A stretch of 64,000 nt of DNA from positions 11,791,045 through 11,855,044 of the forward strand of contig BSYO01000016.1 in the NCBI GenBank assembly GCA_033239525.1. Direction: 5' to 3'. The DNA is from Nepenthes gracilis (taxonomy: Eukaryota; Streptophyta; Magnoliopsida; Caryophyllales; Nepenthaceae). Each line of letters begins with the position of its first letter. The stretch's first letter is position 1. The position numbers and the translations under genes are program-made. Below the pieces are notes generated by a model. The model was given only the letters and a program-made list of their open reading frames with translations. It did not search any database and was not told the origin of the DNA. Shown here piece by piece: positions 11,092 through 21,329 of the stretch.

Positions 11092-11827
11092 TGTTGGATT
11101 ATAGGTCACTCCCGTGTGGGCCCATACTCACTTGATGTGGCGGGTGGTGGTGCATATCCTCACCGAATGGAGAAAGATCAAGTTAGCTCGCTAGACGCTC
11201 GAGCAGATTTTCCAGTATGGCCGCCGCTCGTTGGCCGCTCGCTAGGGCTCGAGCAGATTTTCCAGAATGTGCCCCTCTCGCTCGGCACCCACTAGGGCTC
11301 GAGCGGACTTCCAGAAAGGGCACCGCTCGCTGTGCTCTAGCTATGCGTTCGAGCGCGCCCTGTTTATATAAAATGTGTGTTTGCATTTTTAGGTTAATTT
11401 ATTCAATTCTGAGCGCCGTTCCAGAGAAAAAAAAAAGTGATAAAAGAGAGAGAAGAAAAAGAAGATGAAGAATTGAGCCTCCGTTTGAGTTTTCAATCAA
11501 GTTTCAGTCTTCGATAATCTCACGTACGAGATTCTTGCTACTGTGAAGAACGTCTGCCGGGTTTTATCTCTATTCTTGTTCTTTATATTTCTTGTACGAG
11601 CTGACCAAAGCTATTTGATATTGATTCTTGTGATTTGGGGTTTGTGTAACCGATCAACTGCTGCTAGTGGTAATTTTGGACTCTGTGTCCCGTGGTTTTT
11701 CTCCCTCGTTTCATAGGGAGTTTTCCACGTAAAAATCGTGTCTTTATTATTCGTGATTGTTTATTGTGTGCTTTATATCGTCTATCATATATTTTCTCAC
11801 GGTTCAAACAAGCTTTTAATTTTAACA
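11092..11827 (+). mobile_element. Solo LTR (Copia-like) in PP2C intron 1
   Basis: It starts TGTTGGATT and ends TTTTAACA. Flanking 5-mers CTAAT (11087-11091) and CTAGT (11828-11832) differ at one base and fit an old TSD. A TATA box (TTTATATAAA, about 11363) lies downstream of GC-rich tandem repeats. The CGTGGTTTTTCTCCCTCG and GTTTTCCACG segments (about 11690-11730) are typical of Copia R/U5. No internal region is present, so it is best read as the product of LTR-LTR recombination. It is oriented opposite to the PP2C gene. Confidence 0.65.
11190..11320 (+). repeat. Three ~49-bp tandem repeats in the solo-LTR U3
   Basis: The GCTCGAGCAGATTTTCCAG core recurs at about 11197, 11246 and 11296 (the last as GCTCGAGCGGACTTCCAG). 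A weaker TTCGAGCG follows at 11348. The repeats sit just upstream of the TATA box, where retrotransposon enhancers usually are. Confidence 0.75.
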
Positions 11828-11922
11828 CTAGTCTTACTCAAGGGTTGGTTAAAAACTCTACTGATAAGAAATCTTGTGGAAAAACAAATCTAATTTTGTT
11901 CAAGCGGCATGGAAAAACTTAC

Positions 11923-12089
11923 TCAAAGGTGATTGCTGATATACAGCGATGTCTCAGGGCCACCGTGCCCATCATAAATGCCGGCGAAAGTGCCAAATGG
12001 ACCAGAGTCAAGATTGCTTAAACTGTCCGACTCAATTTGGCTGTGATCCTCAAGCAAATTGTTGGCTTGCACCACAGCCATGGAGAATT
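11923..12089 (-). pseudogene. PP2C pseudogene exon 1, C-terminal part with DGHGG motif
   Basis: Continues exon 1 beyond the inserted element. It reads [22 protein letters not shown], then [17 protein letters not shown], then YISNHL. The DGHGG motif holds a metal-binding aspartate of PP2C. The frame hits a TGA at 11925-11923 directly in front of a consensus donor (GTAAGT from 11922), where family members normally have about four more residues (HLFQHLK), so a small deletion or decay is likely here. Confidence 0.8.
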
Positions 12090-13008
12090 TGTTGGGGCAA
12101 ACGGGCGCTCGGACAGAATGCTCCCCAAAGCGCAATGACCGAAGGAACAAATCGCTCGGACACGGAGGGACAACACTCAGACGGACGGTCAACAAGGAAG
12201 AAGAAACACACCAGATTTAACGTGGAAACCCTTCTGGAACCGAAGAGAAAAACCACGGGAGCAGAGGCAACAGTAAATCCACTATGTGAAATATGTTACA
12301 ACCAACCTCCAAGATGGAGTATCCGCTACACACCCAAAAAGATAAAAGAGGAAAACACTCCTGAGTTAACCGAGAAAAACACACTTGTTTTTCTCTTCAC
12401 TCTATTTTTCTCTCTCCCCCTACTCTCACCGGTGGTGCACTCTCTCTTCTATTTCACAAAGCCCTTTTGCCTTTACATGCACTCACTTGCTTATACAAGC
12501 TCTCAAGCTCTCTCCAGCTTGCTCACTCTCACTTCTCCATCTCACGCAACAGCCTATATATAATGCCAGGGGAGGGCCACGTGGCCATCCACCCAGCCAC
12601 CCTACTGCCAGTAGGGTGGCAGGGCTATGTCCCCTTAGGCCTGCCATGGCCGTCCGTACGCCTCCTGCATGTCAGAATGGCAGGCCTGCCACCTTGGAAG
12701 TTAAAGCCGCCCAAATGTCCAATTTGAGTGAGTCAACTGTCCACCTGCAACACGCCGCTGCAGCAGGCCTACGAGAGAGAGAAAGTCGACGCCTAGGCTC
12801 CAGCGTCCTCGTCCATGTCCACCTCTCGGACATGATACCTTTGAGTGGTCCCCGTCCAATTCATCCAGCTGCCCCCGAGGACACACGTCCTCGTCCATGT
12901 CAACCTCTCGGACATGAACCTTTGAGAGGTCTGAGGACCCACTGGTCCCCGGACATTTGTGTCCACCGGTCCCCGGACATAAACACCACAAGAGAGTGAC
13001 CCCCAACA
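12090..13008 (-). repeat. 3' LTR of the non-autonomous element
   Basis: It is delimited by TGTTGGGG and CCCCAACA (plus strand) and is closely similar to 14926-15841. A TATA box (TATATATAAT) lies at about 12553. The U3 half carries two copies of a CGTCCTCGTCCATGTC / CTCTCGGACATGA block (about 12805 and 12887). Confidence 0.9.
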
Positions 13009-13021
13009 AACTTCCCCTCAC
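13009..13021 (-). promoter_or_regulatory. Polypurine tract of the non-autonomous element
   Basis: GTGAGGGGAAGTT on the minus strand, abutting the 3' LTR and identical to the tract of the autonomous Copia element. Confidence 0.8.
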
Positions 13022-13270
13022 GATCTTGTGAAGAACCTTTGCCTTTGTTGGGCAACCGTCATCTCTTGCCTCTCGGCAGCTTCCCCTGAATCTGGACTCC
13101 GGCATCAGCCTCTACTTCAAAGGGTCCGCATCCTTCCCCCCGCGAACATAAGGACATAGAGGGAGTTGTCCCTCCACTCACAACCGAGTGGACTCCCCTC
13201 TATCCGGCGATCGTCATCGCCTGCCGTCCGGCATCTTCCCCTTAACCGGGAATCCAGCGTTGTCCTCCGC
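13022..13270. repeat. Degenerate ~170-bp-spaced direct repeat before the PPT
   Basis: Segments around 13045-13090 and 13205-13255 share the pattern ...CGTCATCTCTTGCC.CTCGGCAGCTTCCCCT.AA.C.GGA.TCC. They belong to the untranslated part between the protease frame and the PPT. Confidence 0.45.
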
Positions 13271-14108
13271 AAGCCTGAATGACACCTTCCTCTGCCCTGC
13301 TGAACTTGGAATAAACCCACTCCCCTTCAGCTCCTTTTCCTACAGACTTGTCATCCTCCCCTGCTTTCCTGGTTCTGGTACCAAGGACGTAACTTACTCC
13401 GCCCTTTGTCTTCAGACTTTGGGTCATGTTCTTGGCACCTTTCCCTTTGGCCTTGGCCACCGCAGCTCCGCCATTGACCCTGCTGGCTCCACCCTTGGTC
13501 CTGCTGGCTCCGCACTCAACCCTACTCATCTCCACCCTTGGTCCTGCACAGCTCCGTCCTCGGCACTGCTTGCCTTCCTGGCCACTCGGACGTCCAAAGC
13601 TCCCACCCGACAGGCCTCTCCTGCCACCTTGACCAGTGCCCCTGTTGGTCATCCTGGCAACTCCCTGGGCAATGCAAGTCGTCATCAGATATCGCCCTGA
13701 TATCCTGCTTCCCTTTGCCACCACTGAGGCGCCTTTGGTGAGCTTCCATTGGCCGTCGCCAAACGCTGTCCTGAAGCCTTCCTCATCAAGCTTCCCGGTT
13801 GAAATCACATTCAACCTCAAGTCCGGGGCATGTCGCACGCCCTCCAGCACGAGCGTGTTCCCGTTGCTTGTCCTCAAGCAAACATCCCCAATGCCAACAA
13901 CCCTAGACGAGCCACCGTTACCAATCTTCAACACCCATTGGCCAACGGGCGTGTAGCTCCTGAAGAGGGACTTCCTCGGTGTCGCATGGTGTGAGGTCCC
14001 ACTGTCCATCACCCAACTCGTCTCCTGGCATGGATCGCTCGGTGCTTCCCCTGCGTGGACGACCAGGAGGTCTCCGCAGAAGACCACGGGCCTTTGATCA
14101 TCAACCAC
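13242..14108 (-). CDS. Protease / pre-integrase frame fused to a chimeric basic tail
   Basis: An open frame of 288 codons. Residues about 25-150 hold the Copia protease with WVMDSGTSHHAT (catalytic D-S-G), then IGNGGSSRVVGIGDVCL and LEGVRHAPDLRLNVIS, ending in GRYLM of the GAG-pre-integrase border. After that, where an integrase zinc domain should follow, there is a Gly/Arg/Lys-rich tail. Part of the tail (13388-13440) nearly matches the gag linker just upstream of the zinc knuckle in the Copia element (about 7513-7565). The join looks like a template switch or deletion. Catalytic activity is possible on paper, expression unknown. Confidence 0.6.
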   Translation of the reverse strand: MVDDQRPVVFCGDLLVVHAGEAPSDPCQETSWVMDSGTSHHATPRKSLFRSYTPVGQWVLKIGNGGSSRVVGIGDVCLRTSNGNTLVLEGVRHAPDLRLNVISTGKLDEEGFRTAFGDGQWKLTKGASVVAKGSRISGRYLMTTCIAQGVARMTNRGTGQGGRRGLSGGSFGRPSGQEGKQCRGRSCAGPRVEMSRVECGASRTKGGASRVNGGAAVAKAKGKGAKNMTQSLKTKGGVSYVLGTRTRKAGEDDKSVGKGAEGEWVYSKFSRAEEGVIQACGGQRWIPG

Positions 14109-14129
14109 GATCCTGGCGTCGCCACGCCC

Positions 14130-14860
14130 TCAGTCTGCCTCCTCATGGACGATCCTTCTTTATGTGGCCTTTCTTGCCACACAAGAAGCAACTCCTTTCC
14201 TCAAGCTTGCTCATTTGTTGCTCCTCTCCATCCTGCCACCGTGTCCTCGTCCAGATCTCCCCCGTCCCCGACTGCTGGTGGTTACCAGGATAGTTTCCCG
14301 AGAGCTGGAGACCTCACCGCTTTCCCTCCGCCTAGACTCATTCATAAGCAAGGAAGCTATAACCTCGTCCAGCTTCAACGTGTCCTTCCCGAATAGCACG
14401 TCGTGACAATATGATCATACGAGGACGGCAAGGATGCCAGCAACACCAACGCCTTGTCCTCGTCCTTGATCTTCTCATCATGGGCGACATGCGTTACCGG
14501 CCGATGGAACTCGGCCCAAGTGCTTCTCGAAGCTCTCCCCATCCGACAACCGCAGCCCATAAAACTGCTTCTTTACATACAGCCTGGTTGTCAAGGACTT
14601 GGACTTGTAACGGCTCTCAAGCTTATCCCAGACCTCGGCCGGAGTGGAAGTCCGAGGACCTCTTGCGGTGTGTTGTGTGCCAAACACAACTTAATGGTAT
14701 TTGGCAAGATCCCTCTTTTCTTGCCTGGTCCTCGGACGAGTTTCTCGAGTTTCTCCTCCTTTTTCCTCCAGCTATTACCGTTCCTTCCGTGTCAAAATAT
14801 TCCTCACCCTTTCCTGCCAAAGGATGAAATTATTTTGCCCATTGAACTGCTCTACCATGA
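14130..14860 (-). pseudogene. gag remnant of the non-autonomous element
   Basis: It opens near 14853 with FNGQNNFILWQERVRNIL, a Copia gag start, then two adjacent stops. It continues with WDKLESRYKSKSLT and FYGLRLSDGES (14687-14478), then DEDKALVLLASLPSSYDH (about 14460) and LDEVIASLLMNESRR. The zinc knuckle reads CFLCGKKGHIKKDR: the fourth ligand, normally Cys, is Arg, a T-to-C change on the coding strand. At least three frames are used. Confidence 0.8.
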
Positions 14861-14912
14861 ACGTCCCATTCTTTGCCGACGACGTCATCCAACCGACGGT
14901 TCACGAACCTGT

Positions 14913-14923
14913 CTCTGATACCA
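14913..14923 (-). promoter_or_regulatory. Primer binding site, initiator Met tRNA type
   Basis: TGGTATCAGAG on the minus strand, 2 bp inside the 5' LTR, identical to the site in the autonomous element. Confidence 0.85.
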
Positions 14924-14925
14924 CT

Positions 14926-15841
14926 TGTTGGGGCGAACGGGCGCTCGGACAGAATGCTCCCCAAAGCGCAGTGACCGAGGGGACAAATCGCTCGGACACG
15001 GAGGGACAACACTCGGACGGACGGTCAACAAGGAAGAAGAAACACACCAGATATAACGTGGAAACCCTTCTGGAACCGAAGAGAAAAATCACGGGAGCAG
15101 AGGCAACAGCAAATCCACTATGTGAAATAGGTTACAACCAACCTCCAAGATGGAGTATCCGCTACACACCCAAGAAGATAAAAGAGAAAAACACTCCTGA
15201 GCTAACCGAGAAAAACACACTTGTTTTTCTCTTCACTCTATTTTTCTCTTTCTCCCTACTCTCACCGGTGGTGCACTCTCTTTTCTATTTCACAAAGCCC
15301 TTTTGCCTTTACATGCACTCACTTGCTTATACAAGCTCTCAAGCTCTCTCCAGCTTGCTCACTCTCACTTCTCCATCTCACGCAACAGCCTATATATAAT
15401 GCCAGGGGAGGGCCACGTGGCCATCCACCTAGCCACCCTACTGCCAGTAGGGTGGCAGGGCTATATCCCCTTAGGCCTGCCATGGCCGTCCGCACGCCTC
15501 CTGCGTGTCAGAATGGCGAACTCGCCACCTTGGAAGTTGAAGCCGCTCAAATGTCCCGTCGGAGTGGGTCAATTGTCCACTGCAACCACGCGCCGCAGCG
15601 AGCCTACGAGAGAGAGAAAGTCGACGCCTAGGCTCCAGCGTCCTCGTCCATGTCCACCTCTCGGACATGATACCTTTGAGTGGTCCCCGTCCAATTCATC
15701 CAGCTGCCCCCGAGGACACACGTCCTCGTCCATGTCAACCTCTCGGACATGAACCTCTGAGAGGTCCAAGGACCCACTGGCCCCGGACATTTGTGTCCAC
15801 CGGTCCCCGGACATAAACACCACAAGAGAGTGACCCCAACA
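14926..15841 (-). repeat. 5' LTR of the non-autonomous element
   Basis: Pairs with 12090-13008. The TATA box is at about 15391-15400. Differences between the two LTRs cluster in the GC-rich U3 part (about 15520-15610). Confidence 0.9.
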
Positions 15842-15986
15842 GAATTCACCACATAAAATGCAGCCCAATGTCTTTGCACCAAAGGAGCCCATCGTGCCGC
15901 TCACCGGAATCCGACCTGGCATGAACGTGAGGATCCGAACTCGGCCACAAACAGCCCCTCAGAAAGCTCATTATCGGAGACGGCAT
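15842..15986 (-). pseudogene. PP2C pseudogene exon 1, N-terminal part
   Basis: From an ATG at 15986-15984 the frame encodes a leader with MSFLRGC, then HDGLLWCKDIGLH, which matches the N-terminus of clade D PP2Cs (usually DGLLWYKD.GQH). A one-base change just before GEFSMAVV shifts the frame. The exon is cut at 15842 by the retroelement occupying 12090-15841 and resumes at 12089. The 5-bp target duplication GAATT lies on both sides of that element. I chose this ATG because it opens the conserved segment and sits where clade members start. Confidence 0.75.
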
Positions 15987-16750
15987 CCCTCATCTCATCC
16001 AAAACCAGCCCTGGAGTCTTCACATTTAATATGGCTCCCAAATAAAACCTCACCCACGAGACGCCAATCAAATATTTCTTCCTTCACTGTTCTGAGTACA
16101 TATACACACCCAAGATGAGATTGACAGAGAGCAACACTTTTAACAGATGGAAGAGATGGCGTCAAAAGGCTATATCTGAATGAGTAATTCAGTTGCCAAT
16201 CGTACCATGAAAGACAAAAGCCATGACTATGACAGGGTTTTGAATATTGGGTACCTTAAAAAATACACGTTTGAATGATGAACACGAAAAAAATAAATGA
16301 AAATCAGAAAGGAGGGAGGGGGGTTCGAAAAATCGATTAAAAACCCAACTTTATTTTCCATCTTTTATATTTTAATCACGATATGAGTGCTTTTAATCAC
16401 ATTACTTCAGCAAATCATAAAGCTCGAAAGAATATGAAAAACAGAGAGGGCAAAAACAGAGATCAACAATAAAAAAGTCTTACCTTATAATTTGACAACC
16501 CTGTTGGGTAACAGATAAGGATATGGAGGAAGAGAACAGCAGTACGCGTGGCTGATGAGAGATTCACACGTCAAGATCCTTCGAATCAAAGAGAAATTGA
16601 GGGGGCCTCAAATAGTTTACCGGAAGGAAGTTTGCTTTTCAAAATTTTCCTTCAGCTTTCATGGCTATCTGTAGTAAGTGGCACTATGACGACGGCTATG
16701 CCGACGAGAGTGAAAAGGATTTATCAGCATTGAGTCTATGGAAAAACAGA
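15987..16750 (-). promoter_or_regulatory. PP2C pseudogene 5' region, possible leader exon
   Basis: Upstream of the PP2C ATG. On the minus strand a good donor (AAG|GTAAGAC) lies at about 16487-16480 after pyrimidine-rich leader-like sequence (16740-16490), so a 5'UTR exon and intron are plausible. I cannot place the transcription start. A short plus-strand frame here is not convincing. Confidence 0.35.
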
Positions 16751-18320
16751 ACGGTGCTGACTAAAACTCAAGGGTCTCTCGCTATTCTTATTTGTGCCGG
16801 GCCAATTTTTCGCACCGTACGAATATAACTATTTCGCTTTACATCTGACATAATAAGACAGGATAATTTTGTTCAGACTCAATATGTCATGCTTTCTGAA
16901 TTGAGCCGTGCCGTGCCGTATCAACTTAGATACGACAGTAAAAACAATAAAATAATTAAATAATTAAAATATGATAAAGGTCTATTAACTTTATTCATTT
17001 AGTTAAATATTTTTAATATTATAAAAGTATAAATTTTATATTTAATAATTTATTTATTTTTAAATTTTATTTATATTTTTATTTATACTGTTACTATTAC
17101 TTTTAAAATCATACTCTTTATTGAAGCTTAAAATAATTAAATTTTTAATGTAAATTTTTACATCTAATTAATTCTTAAAAATAATGTAATTTTTCATTAT
17201 TTTTGGTATCATCCTACGTTTTTATCTATTATTTGATCATCACTGTTGAATATAACATAATATAATTATACCAATATTACACTATTATTTATTATACAAG
17301 AAATAGATTAGAAAGCAAAGAGAGAGGGTGATAGGATAATTATAATTTTTTATTTAATTATATATATATATATATATATAATTAAAGACTAAGGGTCACG
17401 ATCGGCTCGGCAACTGCCTCGTAAGGCACAATTCCTGACGGTCATGTAATCATTTCTTTGCTACGGTTACATAAACATTTGTACTTTGAATAAAAATTAC
17501 TTATTAATATGTTATGTTAAGTACAACACGTGAGCCAGTTGACCTTCAACTCAATATTGATCAAAGTATTGGATTGTATTAATTATTTATTATAGTGGTA
17601 TTTGACATGACTTAATTATCATCGCTAGAAGCATGCGAACATGAGTAAGTTTCACACCCACTTGAATAAAACAGAGATTAGTGGGAGCAGGCAAAATTTT
17701 CTCAGTAAATCAATGGGAAACAATTTAGTTGAATACATAGAGGTGAAGAGTTTCGTTCCAGGTTTGGCTCAATTATTTGTAGTTTCTCTAATGAATTCAC
17801 CGTAGAAATGGCTTTGGATTTGGGGCATGCATGTGTTAATATTATCTTTATTATTAAATAAAAATTTTAAAATGAAAAAAATTATTTATTACTATTATTT
17901 AAACACCTTGTATATTAATTTATTTGTTTCGATTTGATGTCTCTTATCAGTTAATTTATGCCATGTAAAAATTTAAATTGATGCCGACTTGGAAGTATCC
18001 CATCATTTTTCTACTGTTATTACCATTAAATGATAGAAATTTTAAGATATAGAAGTATTATATATATATATTATTTTTATTAATTTTTATGATATTAATA
18101 AATATTAAATGCTTAGCCTATTAACAGAAAAATTCAGAAAAAAAAACTACTCAAATAACTTTTTATGTAAATTTTAAATCTCACGTGTTTTTTATCTAGC
18201 CAAAAAAAGGTAGATGCAACGGATACATTTCTCAATAGAAATGCACCATCCCCGGTAAATAGAATATTATGTGAAGATGTGCCATTTCATTTTAGTGTTA
18301 TTATGGGATTAAATATGTGA
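16750..18320. other. AT-rich spacer with (TA)n
   Basis: No coding segment recognised. It contains a (TA)n microsatellite at about 17361-17381 and long A/T runs. Confidence 0.6.
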
Positions 18321-18322
18321 CT

Positions 18323-18470
18323 ATATTTTTAGATAAGATATCATCGGATCAAACTCGACTTATGTTTTAATTTTAATATCTGATAATTTATCATATTATT
18401 TTAATTAGTAGAAAGAATAATAAAAATTTTATTTTTTTAATGTATTCTTCTCAATAATCAGCAAGATCAA
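18323..18470 (+). repeat. Block duplicated at 37784-37925
   Basis: Shares the order ATATTTTTAGATAAGAT...CATC..A..AAACTCAA/GACTT..GTTTAAT...TTATCATATT...AGTAGAAAG...ATAAAAAT...TGTAT...CTC..TAATCA with 37784-37925. A partner block follows at 24815-25145, matched at 38130-38460. Confidence 0.7.
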
Positions 18471-19975
18471 TCCCTCAGGAGCTTGCTACTCAGATGAACG
18501 TTGTGTCTCAAACAACCCTAGACTGTTGGTACTCACCTCAAGGTGCTATGTTGGGGGTTGCTCCCTCAAACTCTCAAAACCTCAATGCTTAAAAGGGATA
18601 ATCATAGAAAAAGAAAACCTCCTCAGAAGATCTAGTGGCCTGACGACCTCGCAACACATGCAGCCACGAGCAATAAGGCTTAAACATAGTCGAAGGGCTA
18701 ACTGAGTCATGAGACACGGGATGAAAAGCCAAGAGCGGTGTGACTCACACTGCTCTTATGACAACAGGAGACCCTCTACCCGAGAAAAAGCTATATGCAG
18801 CGTCAAGAAGTTGTCCGCAAACCTAAAGAGGTCACTATTCATGAGGTAGGTCCAGATGCAACCACTCACCCACACAGGATCAAGACACCGAACTAGGAGT
18901 CCAGCGCTCAAAGTTTCGATCCGGTGCCCCCACCTAGATCACTTCTGCTCTTTGTCGGGTCTCCCAAGGCCTTGTGAACACCCAATGCAACATAGACAGT
19001 AGGCTAGAATGCCCTCAAGGGCGGCAGAATCCTCAACCCCTTACATGCAGCCTTCCATGCCAGAAAGTACTGCCTAAGCGCCAAGTGAAGCCCCCTGCCC
19101 CCTTGGTAGCTACGGGTGGCATGTCAACAATAAAAGCCTGACATCTAAAATCGTGCACTCAGTCCACCATTGGCCAACAGCAAGAAGGCAAGACATGCCA
19201 ATTCAACATGACGGACCTAGTTTTTCAGAGTAGAAAGGCCTTGGGAAAATAACTATCGACCGGAACAAATTGTCACCCTGCTAACAAGAACCATTCCCAA
19301 CCTCAATGATCCTCCAAAACAAGGAGTACATGCTACACACCCAGAGCAGAAAATTGGTCCCATAAGTACATAATACCCTCCACCCCAAAAGGTGTTATCG
19401 ATGATTTCTCTCCAAGCGCAGGTAAGTTGAGTGCATCCATGCATGTTGCTTAAGTGTTATAAATACATTTATTTACTTGTTCCATTCAGCATGTCAACCA
19501 TATGAAGGCTTGTGTGTTTGCATGAATTCAAATACCTAAATTGCCTCTAAGTCGAGTGAAGGCTTTCACCTACTCCTTGACTAGATACGACCTGATCAAA
19601 AAATCTTGATCCAATTAACCTAGTGGCCCGGGTGAGGTCGAATCCTAAACCTTAGTTCCAACAACCGAGTGGTCCAGACAAAATCGAACATCATGGCCTA
19701 GGGAGCACGCAGACTAAGAATTGGACTTTCCCATTAGGCAGCTACTAAAACCTTAGAAGGCTTTTCAACATGCATGCGATAACTTTTTTTAATAGGAATG
19801 GGTACCATCAGTCAACGATGATTGGCGAATTAGGATCAAATGTGCAAAAGCAATGACATCCCTCCACTGGGACTGAGCACCAATGGTTCTGCACGAACAA
19901 CGACCTTGACTCTGCAAGAACTTGATGACTATGGCATCCATATCTAGTCAGTCCTAGTAAGGCTCACCCATAGAT

Positions 19976-20175
19976 GTGCCATGACCTCCTTATAGGAGCG
20001 AGCACAACCGGACAGATTTGTCCATCCAGGCCCGACAACTATAATTATAAGGTTTAGCTGGCGATCACATTTTCTCAGTGCCACGACATCTTCGTAAGAG
20101 TAAGCACAATCAGACAAATGCATCCATCCAAACCTGACAATGATAATAACAATGCTTAGTCAACAAATAGAATCA
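19976..20175. repeat. Two ~110-bp imperfect tandem repeats
   Basis: Units share GTGCCATGACCTCCTTATAGGAGCGAGCACAA-type starts, a CATCCATCCA motif and C.TGACAA.TATAAT. They lie inside the old element and their function is unknown. Confidence 0.55.
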
Positions 20176-21329
20176 ATGTCAAATAAAGATAAATTAATAC
20201 ACACTCAAAGATATCAATGATAATGATTAGAGGAATTTAGCTGATTTATCGAATAGTTAAAGTGTACATCAAGAGTATCAACCTACCTCAAAAATGTATA
20301 CAAAGAGTTGCCTACACCTAGCCTCCCCGGTGTACATGTTGCAAGCCCGCTCCTACCTTTGGAAAGTCCATTAGGTTGGCACACCATCGAGCTCCAACAT
20401 TCAAGGGTCAAGAAAACCGACAGGGAAGCTCGGAGCCACAAAGGATGCAATTCGTCTGCTGAAGCGAATACCATCTCACAACCTCTCGTCCATGGTGCAG
20501 TTAACTTCATTGGGACGGAGCTGAGATCTCATAGTACATTCAAGCCGGGGTTAATGACTTTGGAGATTGGCGAGTTGCTACTATGTCTCCGGAAGCTCAT
20601 CCTCGAGCTTTGATCCAGAGCTCGAGCATTTGCCTCTGAGAGCTCTTAGGAACTCGCCTCTGACTCGAACCGTAACTGGTTGAGATAGGTAACCCACTCT
20701 TCACTCCGTAAAGCCACTATAACAGCAGCATTCATTCGATGCTCTGCATCTATACACAACATGATCTATGCGCGCCCGGGATAGCCATAAGATCTCAGTA
20801 TCCCTCCAATGCAATGCCCTTTCTACCACTCGGAATGTCTCCTGAACCAGCCATGTAATAAGTTACAGTTAGTCAAGAATTATGGTGAAAAGCACAATAA
20901 ACAGATAAACCCATGACACAATACCTCATGGTGAGATGGCCCTCTCCAGTGCAGCGGGTTAGGGGAATTCTCAACTCCAATTCCAGTAGGGATCAACAAG
21001 GATCGTAGAGGCTATGCACTATGGGGATGAGGTGCCTCAAAACCTAGAGAAGGATTGAGACCACCCAAAGCCCTCGGGGGCTCTGACATCTACTCTCCAA
21101 GATGGGATGCCCCCTTAGCAGCAACCTAACCTCCGAGCCATCTCCAATTACTTCTTCCTCCGCCTAAGCACTTCTAGCACCCTCCTTGGCAGAAATAGTG
21201 GGACAAGTAGACACATACGTTCCTAGAGAAGAATCCACCAAGATCGAGATCCCCACTTGATTGTGGCCATGGCATTGATCCGATTGCCTGGCCCACCAGC
21301 TATGGGGTCCCTTGCTCTAGCAATAGAAT

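Larger units (their letters stand above)
12090..15841 (-). mobile_element. Non-autonomous Copia derivative inserted in PP2C exon 1
   Basis: LTRs at 12090-13008 and 14926-15841 enclose only 1.9 kb. TSD GAATT lies at 12085-12089 and 15842-15846. PBS and PPT match those of the autonomous Copia element at 3586-8894 almost exactly. On the minus strand the interior holds a broken gag, a zinc knuckle and a protease/GAG-pre-integrase piece. There is no integrase core, RT or RNase H, so it would need proteins in trans. Confidence 0.9.
2592..15986 (-). pseudogene. Clade D-type protein phosphatase 2C pseudogene, split by three transposon insertions
   Basis: Overall extent of a PP2C gene on the minus strand: exon 1 (15986-15842 plus 12089-11923), exon 2 (9861-9495) and exon 3 (2846-2592). 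The family is a Mg/Mn-dependent Ser/Thr phosphatase. Plant clade D members are known to act on plasma-membrane H+-ATPase under SAUR control. The exon order, the borders (donor after exon 2, acceptor before exon 3) and the protein segments follow the usual four-exon layout of this clade. The last exon, with the final metal-binding Asp of the DxITVIVV motif, is not found. Breaks include the element in exon 1, a frameshift at the exon 1 insertion site, a stop at the end of exon 1, and a stop plus a frameshift early in exon 2. It cannot encode a full phosphatase. The PP2C call is very sure and the subclade likely. Confidence 0.85.

Noticed and set aside
12385..12999. 204-codon plus frames in both LTRs of the non-autonomous element
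   Set aside because: LTR sequence antisense to the element, rich in TATA, polyA and repeat words. No domain.
18475..21300. Possible gag-pol in the old element
   Set aside because: No gag, protease, RT or integrase motif was found on either strand.
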